From assembly GCA_964035575.1 (NCBI GenBank), contig OZ037848.1, positions 496,001 through 560,000 of the forward strand: a stretch of 64,000 nt of DNA, written 5' to 3'. Under the pieces are notes generated by a model that saw only the letters and a program-made list of their open reading frames with translations, was not told where the DNA came from and ran no database searches. Within the stretch, counting starts at the first letter, position 1. Each line of letters begins with the position of its first letter. This document shows positions 32,636-40,766 of this stretch, one piece after another. Position numbers and translations under genes: made by a program. The stretch comes from Rhynchopus sp. YZ270_cl-10 (taxonomy: Eukaryota > Euglenozoa > Diplonemea > Diplonemida > Diplonemidae).

Positions 32636-33844
32636 CTACCTGCACTCTGTCCAGAGGAAATCGTTGGAGTCGATGTCGAGGCTTTTCCCGAGGCTGTCGC
32701 TCACAGAGAAGAAGTAGCCTGCCGTCTTTTCGTTGGCGAGGGCAGCAAAGTTACCCTTGAGGACGTTCCCCTCTGCACGGAGCATAGGCTCGGGGTAGTA
32801 CCAGGCAAGCTGGCGCCAATGTGTGGGTGGATCCGAGGGGCCTGTGGGGAGCGTGACACTCTGCTCGTCACCAATGAAGTCGACGTCAAACCAGAGAGCG
32901 TATCCACACACTGGGTAGTCCACGTCGGTGAAGTTAAAGTCGAAGGCAAACTTTTTGCACGCCTCGACAGACATCGTGCGTAGGTCAAACAGAAATTCTG
33001 CAGGCTTGCTGGGTGTGCGCGACGGCGGGACGAGAACACGCTGCAGAGACCACCCAATGCCCTCTTCGTAGGAGTAGTCCGGGCCTGTGTACGGCAGCAT
33101 CTTCTGCGCTGCGGTCCAGTCGATGCCGAAGTGGTGTGGCTGTGACCACGTGTGTGCTGCGTAGAGCTCAGACTCCGCCCCATCGTCTTTGAGGGGTGCC
33201 AGGTAGAGCGTGGCTGTGGTGGGGAAGATGTGTCCGTCAGGCTTGAGGAAGCGGTCGCGTGCACGCAGCACCACCTCAAGCATGCGCTCGTGGACCAGCC
33301 CCACACCCATCCACTCAGAGATGATGACATCCACCTTGTCGGGCAGCTCCAGCAGGTCGAGGTCCTCATTGCACACCTCCACAACCTCCTCCAGGCCGTT
33401 CTGCTTGACCAGCGCCTTCGCCACTTCTGCCATGGACGAACGCTCCACGGCGTACACCTTCTTCGCACCCGCCTTGGCTGCGAACATGGAGAGGATGCCT
33501 TGGCCTGCGCCCACATCGACCACGGTCTTCCCCTTGAAGATCGCTGGGTTCTCCATGATCGCTCTGTGGTATGCCCCGGTGCGTGCTGCGTCACCCACCA
33601 TCAGCGCCTGGATGCGTGCATCCCCGTAGTTGTCGATCTCGGGCACGGTGCCCTTTTTGTTGCGTTTCCGTGTGCGGCGCGAGCGTCTCGAGATATCCTC
33701 CATCACGTGTTCAATCTTTGCGTCGCTGGCAGCAGCGGCAGCGTTGTCGCTCTGCTCAAACTGCTTTGTGTTCGCACTACCACTGCCTCCACGTCCACGC
33801 GACGACACCTTCGCATTGCGCCCCCGGCCACCTCTTTCACCCAT
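32636..33844 (-). CDS. class I protein arginine N-methyltransferase (PRMT1/PRMT6-like)
   Basis: 402 residues from the ATG at 33844. A longer frame to 34012 begins with translated poly-T and is rejected. It transfers methyl groups from S-adenosylmethionine to arginine. The Rossmann core has motif I VVDVGAGQG (108-116), the acidic ribose-binding end YAVERS (E134), the double-E loop SEWMG...HERM (E177, E186) and the THW loop (341-343), with the beta-barrel between. The N-terminal tail is RG-rich (GERGGRGR, SRGRGGSG), then basic (SRRSRRTRKRNKKG), which suggests nucleic-acid contact or automethylation. All catalytic residues are present. The loop VGLVHE is closer to PRMT6 (YGLLHE) than PRMT1, but subtype is uncertain. 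Confidence 0.93.
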   Translation of the reverse strand: MGERGGRGRNAKVSSRGRGGSGSANTKQFEQSDNAAAAASDAKIEHVMEDISRRSRRTRKRNKKGTVPEIDNYGDARIQALMVGDAARTGAYHRAIMENPAIFKGKTVVDVGAGQGILSMFAAKAGAKKVYAVERSSMAEVAKALVKQNGLEEVVEVCNEDLDLLELPDKVDVIISEWMGVGLVHERMLEVVLRARDRFLKPDGHIFPTTATLYLAPLKDDGAESELYAAHTWSQPHHFGIDWTAAQKMLPYTGPDYSYEEGIGWSLQRVLVPPSRTPSKPAEFLFDLRTMSVEACKKFAFDFNFTDVDYPVCGYALWFDVDFIGDEQSVTLPTGPSDPPTHWRQLAWYYPEPMLRAEGNVLKGNFAALANEKTAGYFFSVSDSLGKSLDIDSNDFLWTECR

Positions 33845-33862
33845 TGTTCCGTTTCTTTGTTT

Positions 33863-33871
33863 CTGCAAAAT
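33863..33871 (-). promoter_or_regulatory. candidate spliced-leader acceptor of the methyltransferase gene
   Basis: The minus strand reads CATTTTGCAG, then 18 nt (AAACAAAGAAACGGAACA) before the ATG at 33844. The short leader fits trans-splicing. This is inference. Confidence 0.4.
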
Positions 33872-34465
33872 GAAGTGACATACATTCAAGGACGGGTTTA
33901 AAAAAAATCGTGGAGAGGAATCTTTTAGAGGTTGAGAGGATTTTGGCAAACGCAGGCAATACTGATGTAAGAGGCTGCTTACCACTCCAAAAAAAAAAAA
34001 AAAAAAAACCAAACCAAAAAAAAGCCCGTGTGGGGCTTGGGAAAGACATCTTTACCCGAGCGAGGATTTGATTAGAATAAACGTATTCCCACCAAGGCGT
34101 CAAAAGAATAGGAAACTAAAATAATTTTAAAAGGAACGACAAACACTTAGCAAAATATGTGGAGCCATATACAAGAGTCAACTATATTTTTGTATTATTT
34201 TGACCCAAAACAAAAAGCCCACAAAAAGAAAAAGACGTTTGGCGTATGACAATAATGAAGTATTGGGGGAGTAGGGGGGGGAAATGGGGAGTAGAGAAAA
34301 CCACATGTAAGTTAGGGTTTGGGAACAATGAGGGGGGGGGAGAGGAATCGTCTTTCCTAGCTCAACCACTGTGCTCAAATTTCTGGATGCGTAGCTGGTG
34401 GAGGAAAGAAGAAGAAATGAAAGCACTAACAAAGTTGGTGTGGCCCGATTTCTGGTTTTGCGTGT

Positions 34466-34515
34466 CTCAAGAATGGCCCAAGAATGGCCCAAAAGTGGGT
34501 TAAATCGAGGGGGGG
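34466..34515 (+). repeat. 50-bp direct repeat, left copy
   Basis: CTCAAGAATGGCCCAAGAAT, GGCCCAAAAGTGGGTTAAAT, CGAGGGGGGG. It matches 35389-35438 with one visible mismatch. The two copies bracket 873 bp that carry two satellites. Confidence 0.9.
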
Positions 34516-34898
34516 TCCCTTTTTTAATTTGTTACCCGGTGTTTTTTTTGGGGTGGTTTTCACGCTAGGTCTGACCCGGAGGCACCTCTGCATAGTGACT
34601 GGAGGGGAAATTTGGGGTGGTCCGAACCTTTCGGTTAGGAATAATTCACAACACGGTGGCTAAAATCGGGGTTTTCTGGGAAGGGATACCCTAAGGGGGA
34701 AACCGATTGACCTTGAGTCCTCCTTGGCTTCAAGGAGCCAGACAGTTCACCTCGGGGGGGCACATGGCGTGCCCTGGCAGAATAATCGGGTTGAGCCTGT
34801 TAACTGCTGTGCCACAGTTGGTCCAGCTGGTCACTTTATTCCCGATATTCGGGAAGCCAAAAACCGTGAGGGACCGATAATGACTTTTTTCCTTTGTT

Positions 34899-35071
34899 AC
34901 TGTACTGTACTGTACTGTACTGTACTGTACTGTACTGTACTGTACTGTACTGTACTGTACTGTACTGTACTGTACTGTACTGTACTGTACTGTACTGTAC
35001 TGTACTGTACTGTACTGTACTGTACTGTACTGTACTGTACTGTACTGTACTGTACTGTACTGTACTGTACT
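34899..35071. repeat. 5-bp satellite (TGTAC)n, about 35 copies
   Basis: An uninterrupted array of TGTAC. The unit contains the palindrome GTAC. Confidence 0.98.
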
Positions 35072-35082
35072 CCCAATCCCCC

Positions 35083-35347
35083 GTGTATACTGTGTATACT
35101 GTGTATACTATGTATACTGTGTATACTGTGTATACTGTGTATACTGTGTATACTGTGTATACTGTGTATACTGTGTATACTGTGTATACTGTGTATACTG
35201 TGTATACTGTGTATACTGTGTATACTGTGTATACTGTGTATACTGTGTATACTGTGTATACTGTGTATACTGTGTATACTGTGTATACTGTGTATACTGT
35301 GTATACTGTGTATACTGTGTATACTGTGTATACTGTGTATACTGTGT
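35083..35347. repeat. 9-bp satellite (GTGTATACT)n, about 29 copies
   Basis: A nearly perfect array with one variant unit (ATGTATACT near 35109). It is separated from the TGTAC array by only 11 bp. Confidence 0.98.
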
Positions 35348-35388
35348 AAAGGGCAAAAAAATTAAAAAATACACCTAAAAAAACACGG

Positions 35389-35438
35389 CTCAAGAATGGC
35401 CCAAGAATGGCCCAAAAGTGGGTTAAATCGAGGGGCGG
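35389..35438 (+). repeat. 50-bp direct repeat, right copy
   Basis: Second copy of 34466-34515, ending CGAGGGGCGGG. Confidence 0.9.
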
Positions 35439-35490
35439 GCCACACCAAAAGTAGCAAAAAAATGAAAAAAGGGGAAAAAAAAAAAAAAAA

Positions 35491-35545
35491 AAAGAGAAGT
35501 TGAAAGTGCAAACGCCTCACCGTACACCGGCGGACGCAGGCATTC
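35491..35545 (+). repeat. family C repeat, near consensus
   Basis: GAGAAGTTGAAAGTGCAAAC, GCCTCACCGTACACCGGCGG, ACGCAGGCATT, followed by an A run. CCG/CGG inner hairpin present. Confidence 0.7.
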
Positions 35546-36134
35546 AAAAAAAAAAAAAGAAATTCTTAAAGCAGAAGCACACATCTGTGCAAAAAAAAAA
35601 GACCCCTCCGGAACAGCGAGGAACAAACCTCTATCTCGGGGTTTTAAAAAAAAAATACAAAAACAGAGCGAAAAAAAAGAAGAAAAAAAAAAAAAAGAAA
35701 GTAAATTCCTTTTTCTGGGTTCATCGAAAGTCAGCGGATACAAGGCTTCGCAAACGTCTGTTTTTTTTAAAAATCCAAAACATTTTTTGTGAAGTGTTTA
35801 ACGATGTACTTGGGTTTTCGATTGGACCAGTTTTCCGTTTAGGTCTTTGTTGAGTGCCCTGTTCGCTCTCTGGACTAACATAAGTTGGGACAGGTGAACA
35901 GGTAAATCGCATACTCTGCAAAAACCACAAAAAAGAGAAAAAAAAACAAGAAAAAAGTAAGAAGTAGGAAGCTTAGGAAGTCTTCGTCATCGAAGAGATG
36001 AAAGGGAAAACTCCTAACATGAACACAGGGCCCACAGGCGACACAATATTTGAAAATGTATGATTATATTCAACACTGGACAATGGGAAACATACCCATT
36101 GAAGCCAGCAAAACAGCACCATTTCTCGGACAAC

Positions 36135-36181
36135 TATGGTGAAGTAAAACCACAAATCAAGTCATTATTCACTTCACCATC
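36135..36181. repeat. short inverted repeat with GGTGAAGT ends
   Basis: ATGGTGAAGT and ACTTCACCAT flank 27 bp. The end motif is shared with the MITE at 18986-19294 (GGTGAAGTC / GACTTCACC). Confidence 0.5.
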
Positions 36182-36833
36182 GTGTACGGGGGAAGGCAGA
36201 CGGGTGCTATTATGTATTTATTTCTAGACGAAAGAATGCTGTCTCGTAACATTTTTGTCCCAAAGTTATAACGTTGGGAGCTGTTCCTGTTGTTATGTTC
36301 CAGGCAATTCTACGACATGTTTGTTTAAAAGATTTATTTCTGTCCAGAGTATTTCTTTGGTGTGTTAAAACAACAAAAAATATCCGGGTGTGATGCGAGA
36401 GCCCATTGGTTTACGTAGTCCTCGCAAAGTTTTTGATACGTAATAAAACTGGATTCGATTTTCGACCACACAACAGCATCGATCCCTGTAGTCTCCACGG
36501 AACGCAGGGACTGGCACGTTGGCAAAATAGGAAGAAAAAAAACATAGGGGAGATGGCACCACAATGGAGTGGGCCTGGGAAAGGAAATCAAAGTCCACGC
36601 GAGACATGCTTCGCGCGATCGCACGGGTGGGGTTGTCCTGAGGAACACTGCACCCCTTCTATCCCAAACTCTTGCATTTGCATCAACACCACACCGTCCT
36701 CCACGGGTGCTCTTCGGATAAACCCGTTTTCTTTTACGCAAAAAATCAAAAAAAAAAATAACTATTTATTTGAAACCCGCAAACCCGCAAACCCGTAAAA
36801 AAAAAGCACAAAGAAGAAATAAAGAAAGAGTGG

Positions 36834-37037
36834 TTAAAGCGTGCTAAAACACAGTGCTCATGCAAAGGGTGGGGTCGTGAGTGATCCGCACCGTAACAGA
36901 ACGGAGGCGGTTCGCAACCGCTCGGCAAGCACGCAACCTCTTTATACCCCAGCCTGAACAGCCTGCTCTGATTTGCACGATAGTTACCGTGGGAGCATGG
37001 TGGGCATTCACGGCTCAGTTCGACAAACGCGCACGTG
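36834..37037 (+). repeat. family E repeat, full length
   Basis: About 204 bp: GTGCTAAAAC near the start, TGCTCATGCAAAGGGTGG, GTGATCCGCACCGTAACAG, a perfect hairpin GCGGTT-CGC-AACCGC, TTTATACCCCAGCC, GGGAGCATGG, CTCAGTTCGACAAAC, and the end GCACGTG. Start (GTGC) and end (GCAC) are complementary. Confidence 0.65.
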
Positions 37038-37076
37038 GAAATAAACAAAAAGTTACAAAACAAAACAAAAGTTTAT

Positions 37077-37110
37077 AAGATGAACCTAAGCCTCTTTGCT
37101 TAGTCACCTT
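37077..37110 (-). repeat. HP1 hairpin copy
   Basis: AAGATGAACCTAAGC, CTCTTT, GCTTAGTCACCTT. Follows directly on family E. Confidence 0.75.
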
Positions 37111-37117
37111 TCAAACA

Positions 37118-37168
37118 AAAGAGGAAGTGCAAACGCCTCACCGTATACCGGCGGACGCAGGGACTGAG
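37118..37168 (+). repeat. family C repeat
   Basis: GAGGAAGTGCAAACGCCTCA, CCGTATACCGG, CGGACGCAGGGACT. Confidence 0.65.
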
Positions 37169-37195
37169 TTCCAAATAAAAAATAAAAGGAAGCTT

Positions 37196-37232
37196 GAAAG
37201 ATGAATGTGCCTCTCGACACACACACACACAT
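37196..37232 (-). repeat. HP2 hairpin copy
   Basis: GAAAGATGAATGTGC, CTCTCG, ACACACACACACACATCAT. The right arm has drifted into an AC run. Confidence 0.55.
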
Positions 37233-37255
37233 CATAAGTAAAAGAGAACAGTTGG

Positions 37256-37287
37256 TAAGATGACCGCCCAACGAGCTGAATCACCTA
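37256..37287 (-). repeat. HP1-like hairpin copy, diverged
   Basis: TAAGATGACCGCCCAACGAG, CTGAATCACCT. The basal stem is kept and the inner stem is changed. Confidence 0.4.
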
Positions 37288-37302
37288 AAGGTAAATATTT
37301 TG

Positions 37303-37337
37303 TAAGATGAATGTGCTTCTTGTGCACACATATCTTT
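37303..37337 (-). repeat. HP2 hairpin copy, near consensus
   Basis: AAGATGAATGTGC, TTCTTGT, GCACACATATCTT, then TTTAAATCAATA as at 13606. Confidence 0.7.
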
Positions 37338-38253
37338 AAATCAATAGTAAATAGAAAGATACGTGGATGAAACATAAAAGCAGATTTTTTTTTTTTTTGC
37401 CTCGCATGTTGTTTTTTTCCCCACCCCCGTCGTAAAATATTTAGTAGAAAGAAATGAAAAACAAGCAAGCTTGCGGCATCTACCTTTCGTTGTTTGTTTT
37501 CTTGTGCAATAAAAAACAAAAAAAAAATCACACAAGAAAAAAATATAAGAGAGAGAGAGAGGGAGGAGAAAAAGGAAAGGCGAAGAAGATGAAAAAAGAC
37601 CGCAACAAGACGTTTTCTTCATATAATTCGGGTTTTGAAGCAACGTTAGCTGTGGATCAAGGATGCATTTTTTTTCCTGAAATGAATCGCACATGTAAAA
37701 TAAAACATGAAGAGAAAAGAGAAGAGAGAAGAGAGAAGAGAAGATAGATATACCATGACACGAACACAAGCAGGGGCCCAACAATGGATAACCAAATACT
37801 CCTTATGACTGCATTTTCTACCCCCTTGGACTCTTCTGCACAGCTGTGCCTGAGAGCACCCATAAAAAAAAAAAAAAAAAAACAGTGGAAAAATTCCCAA
37901 AAAATGCGCCTTCTATTACTTCATCCATTGTTGGACCCCCAAGGGGGACGGCAGTTGTGCATTACCTGAATGGCCACAACCATCCCATGCAGTTGCCCCC
38001 GAAGCCGCTCCTGCAGGAGTGCGGGGAAAAAGAGCTGGACATCACACCTTAATTGGCAGGTGGATACGTAACGACGCACGTTGCATGGAATACCATACAT
38101 CGCAGCTGTCCACAACGGTGTGCAACTGTAGTGTCTCGGTATTGCCATGCATGTGAGTGTGTTACTAATCCTGTTCAGAATACTGTTCTGTGTTGTGTTG
38201 CAACACGTAGCCTCATAGTGGGAAAGCTATTGGACCGAGAAAAAAAAGTAGAG

Positions 38254-38290
38254 TTGAAAAAATACAAAGCCCTCTCGTGACAGTGTACCA
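38254..38290 (-). repeat. HP3 copy
   Basis: GTTGAAAAAATACAAAGCCC, TCTCGTGACAGTGTACC. Confidence 0.6.
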
Positions 38291-38303
38291 AAAAAAAAGT
38301 TTA

Positions 38304-38330
38304 TAAGATGAAAGCCTTTCGCGCTTAGTC
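38304..38330 (-). repeat. HP1 hairpin copy, shortened
   Basis: AAGATGAAAGC, CTTTCGC, GCTTAGTC. It lies 14 bp after an HP3 copy. Confidence 0.5.
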
Positions 38331-38456
38331 TTAATAAGAAAAAGGGGTGGGGTGTGAAGTGCGAGGTGGTTGTGCGACATCAAAAATTGTGGGTATGAAA
38401 AATGAATATTCTGTTGGGTTGGTTTTGGGTTAACGTTTTTGGAAATGCAGTTGGAA

Positions 38457-38514
38457 CGTGCTAAAACGCAGCTCGGTCGTCTCAGTCGTCGGACCTCTGA
38501 CGCGGTAAGAGGTG
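38457..38514 (+). repeat. family E repeat, 5' fragment
   Basis: ACGTGCTAAAACGCAGCTCG, GTCGTC, then diverged sequence with GCGGTAAGAGG. Confidence 0.5.
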
Positions 38515-38572
38515 GGGAAAAGAGGGAAAGCTCTTAGCCCGCCAAAAAAGAAAAAGAAAAAGAAAAAAAGAT

Positions 38573-38643
38573 TTGACCTAAGCCTCCCTGCTTAGTCACA
38601 AAATAAAGTTGGTAGGATAAACCTAATCTTCAGAGCCACCTTG
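38573..38643 (-). repeat. two adjacent HP1-like copies
   Basis: GACCTAAGC, CTCCCT, GCTTAGTCAC at 38574, and GGATAAACCTAATC, TTCAGAGCCACCTT at 38614. The second is degenerate. Confidence 0.5.
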
Positions 38644-38650
38644 TAAACTA

Positions 38651-38680
38651 GAAAGCTTGAATGGACCTCTGTGCACAAAC
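38651..38680 (-). repeat. HP2 hairpin copy, degenerate
   Basis: GCTTGAATGGACCTCTGT, GCACAAACAC. Confidence 0.4.
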
Positions 38681-38767
38681 ACAAAAGGCACTACATCCAT
38701 GCCCTTCCTACTCAGGGAAAAAGAGCACGAAATTTTGAGGGCGTACACAAAAAAGAGAAGATAAAAG

Positions 38768-38815
38768 AGTGAGTGCAAACGCCTCACCTACACGGCGGAC
38801 GCAGGCACTGGGTCA
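38768..38815 (+). repeat. family C repeat
   Basis: GAGTGAGTGCAAACGCCTCA, CCTACACGG, CGGACGCAGGCACTGG. Confidence 0.65.
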
Positions 38816-39042
38816 ATAAGTGGGGGGCGAGGTCATATATAGGGAGATCAATCCATGTGAAGTGAAATCACTATATACTAACCCTTTCAAACCCGCCAGG
38901 TAGCAAGACCTTACCGTCAAATAAGACCTGGCATCTGTAAAAAGAAGTAAATGCTTTTTTTTTGGAGAAAAAAATAATTGCAATCAGCATTTTGAGGGGC
39001 TACTTTCTTTCTGGAAAAAATACATAAATTTGACATAGAAGT

Positions 39043-39092
39043 TGTATAGTGCAAACGCCGCACCGTTCAACGGCGGACGTAGGGCACTGAAA
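39043..39092 (+). repeat. family C repeat
   Basis: AGTTGTATAGTGCAAACGCC, GCACCGTTCAACGGCGGACG, TAGGGCACTG. The inner stem is extended to CCGTT/AACGG. Confidence 0.7.
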
Positions 39093-39107
39093 TAAAAGAG
39101 TCGTTGA

Positions 39108-39303
39108 AAACGTGCTAGAACGCAGCTCGGTCGTGCTCATGCAAAGGGTGGGACGTGAGTGATCCGTACCGTAAGAGAACGGAGGCGGTTCTTGCCAGGC
39201 CCCACAAACTCTTTGTACCCCAGCTTAAACGGCCTGCTATGCGTGGGAGCATAGAGGGGAATCTAAGGGCAATCATGGCTCAGTTCGACAAACATGCACG
39301 TGC
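39108..39303 (+). repeat. family E repeat, full length
   Basis: AACGTGCTAGAACGCAGCTC, GTGCTCATGCAAAGGGTGGG, GTGATCCGTACCGTAAGAGA, ACGGAGGCGGTT, TTTGTACCCCAGC, GGGAGCAT, CTCAGTTCGACAAACATGCA, CGTG. It aligns along its whole length with 36834-37037 with small indels. The middle hairpin is damaged in this copy. Confidence 0.65.
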
Positions 39304-39575
39304 CATCCAATGCCATAAAATAAAAACCAGTTGGATGGGTTGTTGCTAGCTTTTGCAGCAAGCTCTTGTACCAGGTTCGCTTTATTTGAGGGAAATTGAG
39401 GGGGTTTTATGGGGTTATTCGGGTTTTTTCGGGTTTTTCGGTCAGTCAAGTACAAAAAAAAAGATGCGTTTTGAAGTGAGTGAAGGGTGAGGGGGAGGTA
39501 TTTGGAACGCAGTTGCAAAAAAAAAAAATGAGATGTTCCACTGTTGGAGTGGCCCAAAAAAGGAAAAAACATTCG

Positions 39576-39612
39576 CAAGGTGACCCTAAGCCTTGAAGAG
39601 CTTAGCCACCTA
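39576..39612 (-). repeat. HP1 hairpin copy, basal stem compensated
   Basis: CAAGGTGACCCTAAGC, CTTGAAGA, GCTTAGCCACCT. The basal stem is AGGTG/CACCT (full Watson-Crick) where most copies have AGATG with CACCT. Confidence 0.7.
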
Positions 39613-39962
39613 TAAAAAAAAAAAGAGAAAGCCTGGATCATGACGGGGCTCATCAGATCACTAAAACCCATCCCTCCCTTGATAGTCGCTTTCCTTGGGG
39701 TTCCACTGATCCCCGTTCGTCAGTTGACGAGTGGAAGCGGGAGGAGGACGTGGGGAAAGAATTCCACTCTCCTCGGAAAACCGAGATGGGCTTTGGATTG
39801 CGTTGCTGACGACCTCCTAGGGTGACAGAACCGTTTTCAGATTTTTCCAGGCGGGGGGAATATAGATGGTTTCGTTAGGACACTAAAAAAAAACTGGGTT
39901 TCTCGAGATCTGGTTGATTAGAAATTGAAAAGAAAGGTCCAAAAAAATTGGGTTGTATTTTT

Positions 39963-40060
39963 CTTTTGTGTCGACAACATCGCCTAAGCATACCACCAGA
40001 GTGGAAGCCTAACGTCTGTTCTCAATGTTGGCCGAAGCCTTTGTACTTGGAAGGTGTGGT
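39963..40060 (-). repeat. family F repeat
   Basis: TGTGTCGACAACATCGCCTA, AGCATACCACCAGAGTGG, TCAATGTTGGCCGAAGCCTT, TGTAC. The UUCG hairpin is intact on the minus strand. Confidence 0.65.
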
Positions 40061-40231
40061 ATAATTATTATTTGGTGGGGATTTTTTTAGAGTAGCGGCG
40101 TGCCGCCTGACCCCACAAAACCAGTTTCAGGAGCAAAAAAAAAACACTCCCCGATCTGAACCCTTGTAATGATTATCAAAACAAGAAAGAGGAAAAAGGA
40201 CCCCTCAAACCAAAGGAAGTGATTAAGATAC

Positions 40232-40312
40232 TATTTTCTATCGAAAGAATGGAGTTTTTGTCCATCAGCGCCGTCTCCTCTTTTGTTGAATAAAAAATCT
40301 TTTGTTTTTTTT
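40232..40312 (+). repeat. family G repeat, copy 2
   Basis: ATCGAAAGAATGGAGTTTTT, GTCCATCAGCGCC, TTGAATAAAAAATCTTTTG. See 1202-1275. Confidence 0.6.
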
Positions 40313-40355
40313 TTTTTGCAAAGGAAAGAAAAGGAAACCAAAAAGGGAGAGCTTG

Positions 40356-40390
40356 TAAGATGAACGGACCTCAACGGGCATACACATCTA
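40356..40390 (-). repeat. HP2 hairpin copy, diverged
   Basis: TAAGATGAACGGACC, TCAACGG, GCATACACATCTA. The basal stem AGATG/CATCT is kept. Confidence 0.5.
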
Positions 40391-40469
40391 TAGCAAAAAA
40401 GGGGGAGACACATGCCATAACAGGTTAACGAAATGGGAGCACAAAAAAAAAAATTCTGCAAAAAGCACA

Positions 40470-40571
40470 CAATAAGGCGTTCTGATACATCCTTTCTTTT
40501 GTGCAGTACCCCTTTTTTTCATTTCTTTCTTTGAAATATTGGTGTACACACCCGAAGATGTGCTCCACAAT
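40470..40571 (+). repeat. family H repeat
   Basis: AAGGCGTTCTGATACATCC, TTTCTTTC, TTGGTGTACACACCCGAAGA, TGTGCTCCAC. It shares both halves with 54446-54605, with a shorter middle. Confidence 0.55.
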
Positions 40572-40766
40572 TTAAAAAAGCGATGCACAAATCCGTGAGA
40601 ACAATAAAATAGTTGCCTCCAAAATGGGCAAAAAAAAAAATCGTCAAACTAAACATTTTTTTCTTCTTCGAAAGAAGACATCCCTTAGAATAAACCTTGC
40701 CACTCAATACCCTCCATCCAAGAAACACACCTTTTCTTGAACACAGTTCCTATTTTACCTCCAATT

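Larger units (their letters stand above)
33872..40766. other. 6.9-kb intergenic region with satellites and repeat arrays
   Basis: No convincing gene. 34466-35438 is a satellite block between direct repeats. 36834-40571 is the densest array of dispersed structured repeats. 35560-36120, 36190-36830, 37350-38250 and 39320-39560 show only homopolymers and short frames of low complexity. Confidence 0.6.

Noticed and set aside
33845..34012. 56-residue N-terminal extension of the methyltransferase
   Set aside because: It begins with translated poly-T, contains an acceptor-like AG, and lacks coding character; the start at 33844 fits the family.
34724..35365. 213-codon frame of VLYCT and ILCIL repeats
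   Set aside because: Translation of the TGTAC and GTGTATACT satellites.
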